Of a stretch of DNA of 64,000 nucleotides, positions 12,843 to 24,899 are shown piece after piece. Source of the stretch: Tetrahymena elliotti 4EA (lineage: Eukaryota; Ciliophora; Oligohymenophorea; Hymenostomatida; Tetrahymenidae); assembly GCA_000231825.2 (NCBI GenBank), contig JH720334.1, positions 268,590-332,589 on the forward strand, given 5' to 3'. The notes under the pieces are model-generated. The model was not told where the DNA came from. It saw nothing but the letters and a program-made list of their open reading frames with translations, and searched no databases. Each line of letters begins with the position of its first letter. The first letter of the stretch is position 1. The translations under genes were made by a program, and so were the position numbers.

Positions 12843-15800
12843 TCAATCACTGTTGTTTGCAAGGGAATTGTTCTTTTCGAATTGAGGAACACCCAAGCTT
12901 TTTAATTCTGCTTATATATTTTCATGTTGAATTACTTAAATAAGTTCATCTACATTGCATTTTTGTAATTTATCTATGCTTATTTCTTTAGCCTAATTCA
13001 AAAAAATAATTAATAAGTACAAAAAAATAAATCAAATTTACCTTTAGAAGACGTATCAATCCCTTTACATTATTTTTATATTCATGATTAAGCTCTACTT
13101 ATACAGATTTTATTTTACGTTCTATTTAAACACATAAATCTTAAGCCTAGGCTTTTTCTAGACCATAATTTTCTTTAAGAAGTTCATTAATTTTTTTGCA
13201 AATCTTTTTTCTTAATTATTGATCTCTCAACTTTTTTGGATCCTCTACTTCTTTTTCTAGGCAGGGTGCTAAATCTCCATTTAGTTTTGTATGGCTAGTA
13301 ATTTTATTTAATTAGGTATTTGAATGGATACTCTTTTCATCTTCTGCTTCATTCTAAATGATACAATCTAAATTTAAAAAAGCATATTATTTTTATTAGC
13401 TTAAAATGAATTAAAATTTATTTGTTTTTACTTCCATTAATTTGAACTTTCTTTTTGAAAATCAACTCCTTGATATCAGATCCTAATGTATCAAATAATA
13501 CTTTGTCTCTAATATTTTCAACTACAACTTCTAGTTTTTATTTGATTTCAGGGATGAAGTCTTCACTCTAAAATACAAAAAAATAATTAAATTTAATAAG
13601 TGAGACCATTTTTTAATTTAGAATTACATTTTTGTTTTAAGCAACTAATGAAAGATGCTACAAAAAGAGCTTGCCTACTTTAGCATTAAAGAATTCTATT
13701 GCAGGAATATTGAGACCAAAGTATGCATCACATAAATGACCTAGGTCTTAAATCTCGCTTAATTTAAATATATTTTAACCTTTTTAACTTTAGAATATCT
13801 CATAAATTGCTTCTAAACTTTGTTGCAATTCTGTTGCATCTTGAGGATTCATATTATAAGGTTTAATTTGATTAGTTTTTAATTTCTTTTTAGGTGAATC
13901 TATAATTTCATTAAGATTAGCTTATTCAGCTGAGACTTGGATGTTTAAACCATTACCATTTCCAGCAATTCCATTCTTTTATGATGAAGTACGCTTATTT
14001 CTTTTGTTTGGGGCTTAAGTTTATCCATTTTGTGAACTCTTTTATTGATTATTTAAACCATTAGATGTTTGCAAGTTGCTATCTGATGACTAATTTTGAT
14101 TAATGCTAGTGCTATTATGAGCATTGCTATTATTTGTGTAGAGGTCTCTTTTATCTTCAGCAAATCCATTTCTTGGAGATCCATTTGCACTGGCTGCACT
14201 TTTTTTAGTTGCCTTTTCTAAGTTCATTTCTTAGTGGTCTTCTTCTTCTAATTCTTTTTATTCTGATTCCTTTTTAAAATATTAATTAAATTATTTCTAC
14301 TTTTAATAAAGTATATATGATTTTATAAATATATAGGCTGCTATCATTCTTTTTAAAAAATAAACTTTTTTTAACTTTTATTAAAATTATTGAATATTAA
14401 GTTTGATTTTTTACATTTTATTAGAGATGATTGCTTGATGATTTTTCCATTGAATTGTCATTCTTGTTGAATTAGGCAAGCTATTCAGTGCTATTCATTT
14501 CCTTTTCATGTATTGGGTTACTTAACATATGACTAGGTTCGGTATCTAATAGTTCTTCTACACCTAAATCTGGATGAAGAATTGAATTTTTGCTTAAATT
14601 TTATGAATTTCTACGAGTTTGCTTTTCATTTAACTTTTACTATTTCTTTCCTATTCCAGAGCGAGTATTTATAGATGCCAATTCTTTTTCTGAAGCAGCT
14701 AAGGATGGTTCACCAGCATTTTCAGGTACTATTTTATCATTTCCTCCATTTTTGCTTTCTGCTGTTTCTGGCTATGCTTTTGAACTCTTATTAGCTGGTT
14801 TTATACTCTTTTTAGGAGTTTTTTTACCTCCTGCAGATGCAGAAGAAACTGTTTTAGCTATTTTATATTAAATAGATTTTAATAAGAAAACTGCTAGACT
14901 CAATTTGAGTATTAAATATATTGAACTAATTGATCAAATTTCAAAATTAGTTTTTCATGAGTCCTATTTGAAACTTAATGAAATATTTCAATATGTATTA
15001 AACTCAAATTAATCAGTCTTGCTAAAATTTAATTTATAAATAAGGAATGGCTTTAAATTGTTTCACTATTGTCTTAAATTTCTCTTTTTTTAAAGCTAAG
15101 CAGTGATTGATTATGTTTAAATGACAGACTGATTAAATTTAAGATAAATAAATTTATATTGAATGTACTTAAGCTAATTTCATTACTGAGTTTATTTGTC
15201 ACTGCTCCTTTCTTTCCCTTTTTTGAATTCTTTGCTGCGCTTTCAGATGACGATTAATTTTCATCCTCTTCCTCTTCCTCCTTTAAATAAATAATACAGA
15301 AAAATTAAATATAGGAATAGGCTTTTATTAAAGAGTAAAAAGCTTTTTTGCTGCAATTAAATCTAAAAGTTCTATGTTAAATTAATTACCATTTAATATT
15401 TTCTCTCCATGCTTTTGCGTTCATCTAATTTAATTAAAAAATATATATGAGTTATATGAAGGTAACAAAAGATATATCATCAAAACATTAAGAACTCACT
15501 ATATTTATACGCTTATTCCGTAAAACAAAATGATTGCTAAGAATGTCTAGATGTATAGGGAAATTTTGCAAAAATGGCACAATAATAAAAATAAATGACT
15601 GTCTTTGAGTATTTCTAACTAACTTTCATGTTATGTGCTTTAAAATTAGCTTTAAAACTATTGGATGAGTTCAAAAGAGGGTATTGCCGCTGAAAAAAAT
15701 AATTTAAATTTCAAGATAAATTAGAAGAGAATAATGAGTTAATTTTTACCTTCGTAACTGCTTTTGCCCTCACTGATCCTCAATCCGATATCTACTGCCT

Positions 15801-16332
15801 ATTTAAGCTTTTTATTTCTTTCATTCACATTCTTAATGTACTAGCTATAATTCTCTTTGAAGTCATGAACCTAATCTAGCTTGATTGTGGCACTGTTTGC
15901 GTCCCACAAGTTAAAAATAATTTAAAAACATTGCTTGCAAATTTAGAAAAAAAGGAAAAAGCAACAAGTTTGCTAAAAGGGAAAATAATTACTGTGTGTT
16001 TTCTCCAAGGAAATTTACAACTACATCTGTGGTTCCCACTTGAGAAATCTGTTGAATATAAAGTGAATTGATTAATTACTTTGCATTTACTTTTATCCTG
16101 CTTATATTTGTTTACGCAACTACATCCATCAATACAAACAGATTGGGCAGAAAAGATATTCTTAATCTAGATCCCCCATCTGAAAATACGAGCGGATGCA
16201 GATAATCTTGCTAACTAATTTTTAAAGCGCTAATAAAAAGAAAGTGCGATTATTTACACATGATGGCCACCATGGATAACCCTTGAGTTTTGCCCATACT
16301 ACTTGGTTCTTTTTGAACTGCTTGCTTGCCAT
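12843..16332 (-). CDS. PWWP domain and TFIIS central-domain chromatin/transcription protein (11 exons, 721 aa)
   Basis: Predicted nuclear protein. Exons on the minus strand: 16332-16258, 16048-15993, 15892-15750, 15689-15624, 15424-15390, 15280-15187, 14857-14415, 14269-13628, 13567-13432, 13367-13042, 12992-12843, summing to 2166 nt (722 codons with stop). The N-terminus is a PWWP histone-methyl-lysine reader: QVVWAKLKGYPWWPSC, then DVVVNFLGENTHATIKLDQV and HDFKENY (residues 10-95). An acidic stretch follows (EEEEEEDENQSSSES), then basic NLS-like segments (GGKKTPKKS, SPKKKLKTN) and a helical region near 440-560. Residues about 600-710 resemble the TFIIS/SII central domain (LRKKICKKINELLKENYGLE, VQIERKI, NHEYKNNVKGLIRLL). 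There is no zinc-ribbon, so RNA cleavage activity is not implied. The start was chosen because it immediately precedes the PWWP strand. Exons 1-3 rest on domain continuity; donor and acceptor choices there are good but unproven. Confidence 0.85.
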
Positions 16333-16379
16333 TCTTAATTTTGCTTTTTTTCCTTTTTCCTTACTTGACTTTTTTTCAA

Positions 16380-16500
16380 TATTAGATGTCTTTCTTTGAT
16401 TGTTTATTTGTTTGTTTCTTTGCTTGTTTGATTATTTGATTGTTTCTGCCTGTCTTTCTTTGTTAATTTCTTTATTTATTTATTTGTTTGTTCCTTCTTA
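16380..16500. repeat. Imperfect tetranucleotide (TTTG/TTTC/TTTA) repeat
   Basis: A run of about 120 bp with period four, visible as TTTG, TTTC, CTTG and TTTA units, for example around TTTATTTGTTTGTTTCTTTG. It lies 50 bp upstream of the ATG of the minus-strand PWWP gene, so on the transcript strand it is a CAAA/GAAA-rich tract in the promoter or 5' UTR. It may be a simple microsatellite or a nucleosome-excluding tract. Confidence 0.6.
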
Positions 16501-16930
16501 ATCTTTTCTAATCTTAATGCAGAAACTACCTTTGAAATCCCTAGTAAATATTAATGTTATTTTTTATATTCAAGAATTTTTCTCTTTGTTTATTCTTACT
16601 ACTTTTACTAATTAGTTAACCAATTATGAATATTTCCCTTTGATTTATAATTATAATTATTATTATTAATATTGTTATAGTTTCTTTCCTTTTTCTATCA
16701 ATATTCATCTTCATCTTTCTTTTTTGCTTGCTCGTTTATTTATTCAATTTTAAGTTTCCTTTCGCTCCTTTCTCTCCTGAATCAAAAAATCTAATCTATC
16801 AATCATTCATTTTTTATTGGATTTATTAACTTTTGTTATTTTGCTATGAATGTTAAATAGAATAAAATTCATTCAACTTAAAATTAAATCAATCTATTTT
16901 TACTAACACCTTCTAATATTCTTTAGGTGT

Positions 16931-16961
16931 GTGTATCCATCCATCCATCCATCCATCTATC
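16931..16961. repeat. (ATCC)n microsatellite
   Basis: A short tetranucleotide run of five to six ATCC units, with one ATCT variant, follows a GTGTGT in otherwise unremarkable AT-rich sequence. It is too short to be functional on this evidence. Confidence 0.7.
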
Positions 16962-19900
16962 CAATTAATTTTATTATCATATTTTTTAGTTTAATACTTT
17001 GATTATTAATTTTTTCCTAAGCTTAAGTATCAAGAAGAAATATCTATTTTTTTCATTCAAAATTTCATTAGAATTTTAGTTGAAGTTTCTTTACCCTACA
17101 TTCATTCTTTATGTTTTTTTCCAGTAATTAATTTTTCCACCAAGACCACTAATATAAATAATTTATATTTGTATTAAAAACTTAATTTTTACTTCAATTT
17201 ATTTCATAATCTTTTGTTTAATAAAATAGAAACTTCCATCTAATTTATTTTGCAAATCTTTTAACATTTTAATTATTTTATTTTTTTCAATCTTTTGATA
17301 AAATATTTTTTTTATTTAAAAAAAATTTTTTAATTCGAGAAGATTCATGAAAGCCAATTATTTTGTTTTTAATTTAAATACTGAGAGATTATACAATGAG
17401 ATTATAATTTATATTTTTTTATATTCACCTGCTATTCAATTAGCTAACTAATCTACTGGTTATTACTGTTAATTTTATAATAAAAAATTTTAATTTATTT
17501 TAAAATTTAATTTTGAGTATTTATTTGTTTTTAATTTTCTTTTTAAAAAAATATAAAACAATTAATTGAAGATTAGTTTATTTCATAATCATCTTATATA
17601 AAAGTATCTTATTTGCTTAATAAGATTATATTCTTTATCTTTTTAGTTTTGATATCTAATTATTATGTTAAATTTTATCTGTTAAATATCCAAATTAATA
17701 CAAATGTCCAAATTTGCTTTTTTCTTGAAATCGCAAAAGCGCTTTTCTATTTTTAAATTATTTTTTTTATTTTCTGAGATTTTATCAAAGTATAACTATT
17801 ACTAATTTTGATTTATTTCTTTGGAGACTTAGTTAAAGCCAATTATGTTCAATTTTAATAGATATGAGAAGAGATGAGGAAAGTGATGATTGACTAAACT
17901 ATCCCTGAGTTTGATTGTAAAATTGAGAAAGAAAATAAAAAAATTACTTTACCAAATCAGGTTATCGCACTAATAAAAACATCAAAATTGTAACTATAAG
18001 AAAAGCAGAGGCTAATATGTATCATATTGATGAAAAGATACTAAAGTTTATGAAAAAAAAAAATGTTTAATATTTTGAAATAATTCTGTACAATATAATT
18101 CAAAATTAATTAATTTGTAATTATAAAAATAATAGCGATGATGATAAAAATTATATTCTTATATTATCTATCTTTTTTATTTCATTTAATAACAATTTAA
18201 TTTTTCTCTATTTTCATTCATTTTTTCATTATCCTTATTATTTCTTTAGCTAACTAATAACAAATCTTGTTTTTTTCTTCTAGTTATTTACACAAAGTGC
18301 GTTAAAATTCAATCATTTTCTTTTTTATTTTGAATTTATTTGTTTTTATTTTGAAATAGTTTTGTTTCAACTTTTTATCTCTAAATAAAGTATTTTTCTT
18401 TTCTTATTCTTATATTATAATAACGTTTTTTTTTCAACAGCTATTAAATTTATTTTTTACAATAACAAATTTATTTTCAATCATTTATTTTAATATTTCA
18501 TCTCAATAATAATTATTTTATTTTTTTAAGCTATTTTAGTTTGATAATACTTTTACATAAAAAATAAAAATTCTAAAAAAATATTTATTTACCTATCAAT
18601 GTCTTAATTGACTTATTCATTATTAGTTGTCAGTTATTTCTAATGAGTATTTCAAATCAAATGAAATCTTGTAAAATGTTTTATTTTTTTTAAATATCAA
18701 AACATTATTTAAGTGTTCGAGCCAACTTTAACTTTTTTTATCAGCTTTTCTTCTATCTGAACTATTTCAAGGATTGATCAGAACAAAATTCACAAATTTA
18801 AAGTAAATTCAGATTTAGTATCATTCGAATAATTAATATTAATTCCTATTTCGCTTTCAATCTTCCATTTATTTTCTGATACCTGCAGAAGCTTCAAGCA
18901 ATCATTTTTCACAAATCTATTTAATGATTAAAAATTTTTATCACAATTAATTTTAAAATAAAATATTTTTAAAAATTCATTTGGGGAGTATGAAGAACAA
19001 CTTTGTTTTACAGCCTGGATTTATAAAAAATATTTTGAGAGAATATGTATTTTTATTCAGCTTTCTCTACCTTTGAACAGTCCATTTCAAAGAAGGAAGA
19101 GCTTTTTTATTATCAAGCATATTGTCTTGAATGAGTTTTTTGAATAAAAAAAGTATTTAACTTGACCTATAACATATTTGGGGGAAAATGTTGAAGCTTT
19201 TTGTGATAATTTTTAATGCGAATGAAGCAATTATTAAATAAGGAACTTGAGAGAAGAAAGAAAGGAAAAAGAGAAGTAATAGTAAAGCAAAACAAATTAA
19301 TTTTAAAATAGTAAAAAAATATTTGAATAAAGGTTTTAAGAAGTACCTCAACTCATAAGTAGTTTCGAATCGACAAATTTAGTTTGAATTCTTTGACTTA
19401 GTTAATGAAATCAATCGGTCAGTCAATAAGTCAATTTAAGAAATATTTAATATTAATTTTCTAAATTATTTACTTGTTTTAGTTAATATAAATAAATCAG
19501 TATTTAATATAGATGTAACTATCATCCTTGATTGAAAACCAAAGAAGGACTATGTATGTATCATTTTGTATATGCATATTAGTATAGCATCAATAATCTA
19601 ATCAACTTTTATATTTCTCCTTCATCTTATTTCATTAAAATTTCACTTATTTCTTTGTTCTTTAATATGCTATTATAATATTTGACAGGTTATCCTTTCA
19701 GTCAGATTAGTTATTTGTTTATAAAATTTTAATAATTTTTTAAACTATGATTTGAATCTTCAAGAATTAAATCTATTATAAAGTTACTAAATGGTATAAA
19801 AAATATATTTTAAACATATTATTTTTGACCAAAATAATTTACTTAACCAATCAATCAATTTTAAAATTCTCAACTAAGATTTTTATTAAATTAAAAAAGT

Positions 19901-21036
19901 AATAAATTATAACTTTTTGTAAACTAAAAAACTACACTATTTTTAAATTTATTCTAGGAAATTTGATTTAATCAGAATAAAAAATTAAAAAATAAACATA
20001 GAAAAATATTCATCATTTTAATATTTTAAAATAAAAAATATATTTTAATCTATGAAGTTAAGTCAACTGATTTTTAAAACTTTTTAAATAAAAATTAGAC
20101 AAAGATCTGAAAATAGTTTTTATTTTTGTCTTACTTTTAATAAAATAATTATTATGGCTTGGCTTTTATTGAGTTCCTAATTTTTTTAAAGTAGATAATT
20201 TTATTTTATTTTTACTTCTCTTTAAATTTGTTTTATCAATTTTTTTATATTCATTTTTAAATTTTTAAGTTTTTCTATTTTTGACTAAATTCTAAAGCAT
20301 TTTTTTCTAAATAAAAAAATCTCTTCATTCATTTTCTTCATAATTTTAATATTATCTATTTAGTTTTAATTAAAATATTTTTATGATAATTTTTCTTTAT
20401 TTCATTAAAATTTTAATAGATTTTCTTTTTTGACAACATAAGTTACAAAAATAAATTAATTATTTCTAATAAAAAGCAAAAAGAATTTAAAATTAAAGAA
20501 TACTTTTTAAATATTAAACTCTACATAATAAGTAAATATATTATTACTACTTTATTAAAAACGAATTGAAGAGAACATTTTTTTTAACCAAAGGTTTAAT
20601 TTAAAATAAAAATATTACTTTTTTAGTGATAAAAATTTTAGGTGATTTTTTAATTGAGAGACAAAAAGAGATAATATTTTTTTAATTAATAAAAATGATC
20701 AAATTATTAATAGCAGTTAAAATATTTAAATTTTAACTCAAAACCTAATAAATTTTTGTCTATGAAATATGTTTTGGTTTTGATAAAATTTATAATTTAG
20801 TCAATTACTGATTGATTATGTTTTTTATGATAACAAAGATTTGGTTTGCTAATGTTTATCTAGTGATATTGCTTTATCATCAATATATTATATTAATTGA
20901 TATTTTAAAAATTATTAAAATTGTGAGTCCACCAAAGAAATAATAGTGTGAATCTATCTCCTCATCTATTTATTAATTAACTTCTAATAAATTATACAAA
21001 AAATATTAATCACTTTTTTCAGCTTTAAACTTTGAT

Positions 21037-22089
21037 ATGAAAAAAACTATAAAATTCAAAAGTTTTCCTGAGTTTTTTTTTAGTTGCAATTCATAAAATT
21101 CATCAAATTCCTACAGCGATTACATAAAATGCCACTATGATGCTTAATTAATGCATGAAAAAAGCTATTTTAAATCAGATTTAAACACTGAAAATTATGG
21201 TATTTAGATGATTGTCTTTGTAATTTAAGATTCTAGCTAAAACTAATGTCATATTTGGAATCAACAGAAAGCTATTTTAATGAATGCTGAAAAAATATCA
21301 TTTAGGTTTAACCATTTAATAGTTCTGATAAATTTAAAGAATAACGTATCTCTAAATGAGTAGCTTTTTAGCTTTTTAATTGATAATATTTATTTGTGCT
21401 TTTTTTAATTGCTACAAAGATTAAAAAAGAAAGGTACTTTCTGCCTTCAATTAAATAATCTCTTAAAAAACATGTTAATGCAAAAAAAGGGATTACGTTA
21501 CTGTGAAAAATTGATTTAATTTATATTTTTTAAGTCCAACCAAGCTCCTTTTATTTATTTGAGTTCATTTACTGATAATTTAATTGTTTATACAAATGAC
21601 CTAAATGTCTAAAGTGATATTTAATTAGTTTTCCTTGATAAAACAGATTATTTTGATAACTTTATTCACACCAAACAGAAATGCTTTTAACTTTAATTTA
21701 TTAATCTTCAAGACTACATTTAATAATAATAACAAAAGATATTAAAAGAAAATTTCCTCTCTATTGATCATATTAGATTTCTTTTTATGAAAGAGCTATC
21801 AGGAAAAATAAAATAAATACATTTCTAAGAGTCTTCAGAGTAGGAATCAGATTAGATTTTCTGGTTTTAATTAGATAATTATTCAGAATAGTTACTTTAA
21901 GTAATATCTGCTTTAGATAACACATCATATTCTGAAAAGTTCCTTTCAAAGGTAGAAATTTGTGTTAATATCAACCATAAAGACATCAAAAATTTATTTA
22001 AATTTACAAGTCATCATCACAAAATTTAATAAATTTGTAAAGATATATACTAGCAAGCCATGGAAATGTTGTGTAGCTCTGATTCTTGA
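21037..22089 (+). CDS. Orphan hypothetical protein, single exon, 350 aa
   Basis: ATG 21037 to TGA 22087 is an exact 351-codon frame under the ciliate code, with 30-odd in-frame TAA/TAG codons. The product has a mixed hydrophobic/charged composition that looks like a folded protein: residues about 60-200 alternate strands and helices (YGIQMIVFVIQDSS, FNHLIVLINLKNN, FCLQLNNLLKNMLM). A Gln run (QQQQQ) lies near 230, and a C-terminal part carries CVNINHKDIKNLF and HHHKIQQICKDIYQQ. It is Cys-containing (about 11 Cys) with no obvious CxxC pairs. No family was recognised. Hydrophobic stretches are too short and interrupted to be confident membrane spans. It sits alone between two long gene-poor stretches. 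The composition and exact open frame argue for a real gene; a lack of relatives would not be surprising. Confidence 0.65.
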
Positions 22090-23163
22090 TAAAATATCTA
22101 TTAACTTTGATTGCTATCAAAACAAATAAACTTACTTTGGAATCAATTAACCAATAAACAAAAAGATTATATTCAATCCGATCTCTTTATATTAAAGCTA
22201 CATTATATATTAGCTAATATAAAATGATATTTGATAAGTTAAAACTCTTAAAATGGGATATTAATAACTATTTAAACAAATTTAATGAAAACAGTTAATT
22301 TTATTTTTATAAAATTATACTCAATCATAAAACTTTCAATATTTAATTTAAAATCGGATTAATTTTTATTTCCCTTCAAAAATAAAAGTACAATTTTTTA
22401 ATGATAATCAATTTTAGGTATTGCTTGCTTAGATTTAATTTATAAATAGTAATTTAATAGCATCTACTAAATTATTCAAGAATAAGCATAATCATTAATA
22501 CTTAATAACAGAAAGACACAAAATAAGCTTGATACATATGGTTAATAAGCATATACATGTATATAAAAATTATAATTTTTATATGTTTTTAAAAACCAGA
22601 TTTTTTTATCATTAATATTTTACTGAAAAAATTAAATATTTTAAATGAAATTTTTATTATTCTAGTCAATTAATAATAAGGTCTAAGAAAAAATAAATTT
22701 TACTTTAATATTTTTCTAAATAATTTTGTTTTTTATTGGTTATCTTAAGATAAAAATTTAATATTGAGATGAGAAAGAAAAAGATGTTTATTTATTTAAA
22801 GATTTAAAAATAAAAATTAGGAATAGTAAAAATATTTTATAATATGTAATTTATTCTCAATTTTTCTTTTATTTTTTTTTTCAACAAATAAAATATTTAA
22901 TAAAATAGAAGATTTAAATAAATCTATAAATTTCTTAGAAATTCTTAAATTAAATAAAGATATGATGCATCTATAATTTTTGATATATTCTAGATTTCTA
23001 ATATTACAAATTAATTAAAATATCTATTAATTTATTTATTCAAATATAATATATTTAAATACAAATAATTATCACAATCTATTCTTCGAAACGGCATATT
23101 TTAAAATATTTCCTTCAAGATAAAAATTAAAATTTTAGCAAATTACATTAAGAAAGTTATAAG
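22090..23163. other. Intergenic, AT-rich
   Basis: About 1.1 kb between two plus-strand genes. It holds no coding-like frame and is dominated by A/T tracts. It is presumably the 3' UTR of the orphan gene and the promoter of the FKBP/TPR gene. Confidence 0.5.
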
Positions 23164-24051
23164 ATGACAACTTTTACTAACGTAGATGAGAAAGGCTTAC
23201 TTTAAAAGCAAATTATTAAGGATGGTATTGGAGATTGCCCAGAAAAATACAGAGAAGTTTATGGTAAATTTATTAATTGATTAATGTAAATTTAAGAAAG
23301 CAGCAATCTAAAAAATATGATATTAGTTTATTTTGTGCTAAGAAATGAAAGAGGAGATTTGATTACTGGTACAGAATCATAGCCCTATAAGGTAGTAATG
23401 GGACGTGGAGATTCATTTTAATTCATGGAATAGCTTCTTTTAACCATGAAATTAGGAGAAAGAATATTAGCAAAAATAGATAAATAGCTAGTTAAGAATG
23501 ATAAAAAATTATCAAAATTAGTTAATAACGAAGAAGTCAGTTTAGAATTAGAAATTGAAATTGTTAGATTGATGAATTACAGAAATAGTTTATGGGAATT
23601 AGAAAGTGCAGATAGAGAAGCATAAGTTTAAACAATTAAAAATCAAGGAAATGAATTCATCAAAAACAAAGAATACTAAAATGCTACTTTCAAATACGAT
23701 TCTGGATTAAAAACAATTAAAAATGATTAAAACCCTGTTTTCGATGAAGTTTAGTAATCTTTATTAAATAACTTGTCCTTAGCTTATTTAAAAAATAACT
23801 AATTCAATGAATGTATTGAAACAGCTACAGAAGCTCTTTAAAGTTAGCCCTCAAATATTAAGCTTTTATTTAGAAGAGCTCAAGCTTATTCTGGTATTTA
23901 AGAATATGAAAAAGCTAAGTCTGATTTGAAAGAAGGATAAAAATTCGATGCTAATAATGCTGAACTTCAAAAAGAATTAAATCTTTTGCTAAACAAAGAA
24001 AAAATTTAGATTGAAAAAGAAAAAAAGGTATATGCCAACATGTTTAAATGA
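23164..24051 (+). CDS. FKBP-like/TPR co-chaperone-type protein (2 exons, 284 aa)
   Basis: Exons 23164-23263 and 23297-24051, with a 33-nt intron, give 285 codons including the stop. The N-terminal 110 residues resemble an FKBP fold of the large immunophilin/AIP class: KQIIKDGIGDCPEKYREVY, then MILVYFVLRNERGDLITGTE, VVMGRGDSFQFMEQLLLTM and GERILAKI. Several residues that line the FKBP active site in true prolyl isomerases are not evident, so it is probably a non-catalytic FKBP domain. From about residue 155 there are three TPR-type helical pairs (GNEFIKNKEYQNATFKYDSG, LSLAYLKNNQFNECIETATE, LLFRRAQAYSGIQEYEKAKS), followed by a Lys/Glu helix. TPRs of this type bind the C-termini of Hsp90 or Hsp70. 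A cytosolic Hsp90 co-chaperone or dynein-assembly-type role would be typical, but the client is unknown. At 33 nt the intron is short. Confidence 0.85.
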
Positions 24052-24899
24052 GTCAATTAGTATACTCTTATGAAAAGAAATTTATTTCTGTAGTGCTATT
24101 TTTAATGTGAAAATTTATTTTATGTTCTTAATTATGAATTATAAAACCTCAAAATCTATACCTCTATGCATTAATTCTTGTCATTCATTTTATGAAATAA
24201 TATTTCTACTTAATTAGTTATTTTCAAACTAAATATTTTAATCTTCAATTTTATTTGGCTTTTTCAAGATTTTTTTCATTCTAAAATGATAAAATAGATT
24301 TGAAATTTAATAATTTTCTTCTAATCATATATTTAAAAGTTATCAAAACTAAAGATTAGACGAAAAAATATTTTGATAAATTAGATGTTGCTTTAATATT
24401 GTTAAAAAAAAGTAGTTTAAACTTGTTTTTTATTGAAGTAAGAATTATTTATATTTTGATTTAAAAAAACATTTTAAAAATTAATTATGAAGAAATAAAC
24501 GATGTAGAAGATTTTTTTTTGAAAAAAAACTAATAATTGAATTAAAAAGGTTAATAATTTTTCATCTAATTTAATACTCTACAGTATGAAAGATTAGATG
24601 AAAGAATATTTTGAAAATTAAATATTTTAATAATATTGCTTCAAAAGTTCAGTTTAAACTATTTTTTTTTGGAAGCAAGAACATTTTGATTGGTGATTTT
24701 AAATTTAAAAAATTATTAAGAAACAAAAGATGTACAAGAATATGTAAAATAAAATAAAGACAATAAATAAAGAACTATTTTTAACTAAATTGTTTTTTTT
24801 TAAACTAATTTTCTTTCATTCTTTAAGTTTATTAAGTTAATTGGATATGAATTGTGTTAGTTTTAGAATTATGATTTTTCATTAAATAATAATAAAACT
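24052..24899. other. Convergent intergenic spacer with an internal near-repeat
   Basis: Between two convergent stops. Two related segments (about 24350-24470 and 24590-24700) share phrases such as AAAGATTAGA(C/T)GAAA.AATATTTTGA and AGTTTAAACT, suggesting an old diverged duplication. No gene is seen. Confidence 0.45.

Larger units (their letters stand above)
16333..21036. other. 4.7-kb gene-poor, AT-rich stretch
   Basis: I found no convincing gene here. From 16380 to about 16500 the sequence is an imperfect period-4 run of TTTG/TTTC/TTTA units. At 16931-16961 there is a short (ATCC)n run. A possible coding-like scrap lies at about 17866-18070 on the plus strand, where one frame reads YRTNKNIKIVTIRKAEANMY. 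It has no believable start, stop or flanking exons. The rest is A/T homopolymer-rich. Confidence 0.5.

Noticed and set aside
14590..14871. A 93-aa plus-strand ORF with a hydrophobic end
   Set aside because: Antisense shadow of the Ser/Lys-rich exon 7 of the PWWP protein.
16044..16257. A second open frame within PWWP intron 1 reading SDGGSRLRISFLPNLFVLMD
   Set aside because: It looks coding and joins DVVVNFLGE in frame, but splicing it out leaves a standard-length PWWP domain, while keeping it inserts about 70 residues in the middle of the fold. Treated as intron; a retained-intron isoform cannot be excluded.
17866..18070. A plus-strand reading frame with YRTNKNIKIVTIRKAEANMY
   Set aside because: It needs an unsupported splice and then runs into pure AT-derived sequence. 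Kept only as a note under the gene-poor region.
18977..19351. A minus-strand frame with a hydrophobic segment (ICFALLLLLFFLSFF) open for 125 codons under the ciliate code
   Set aside because: It begins at TTG, not ATG, and its composition is what T-rich DNA gives by chance. No domain or flanking exon supports it.
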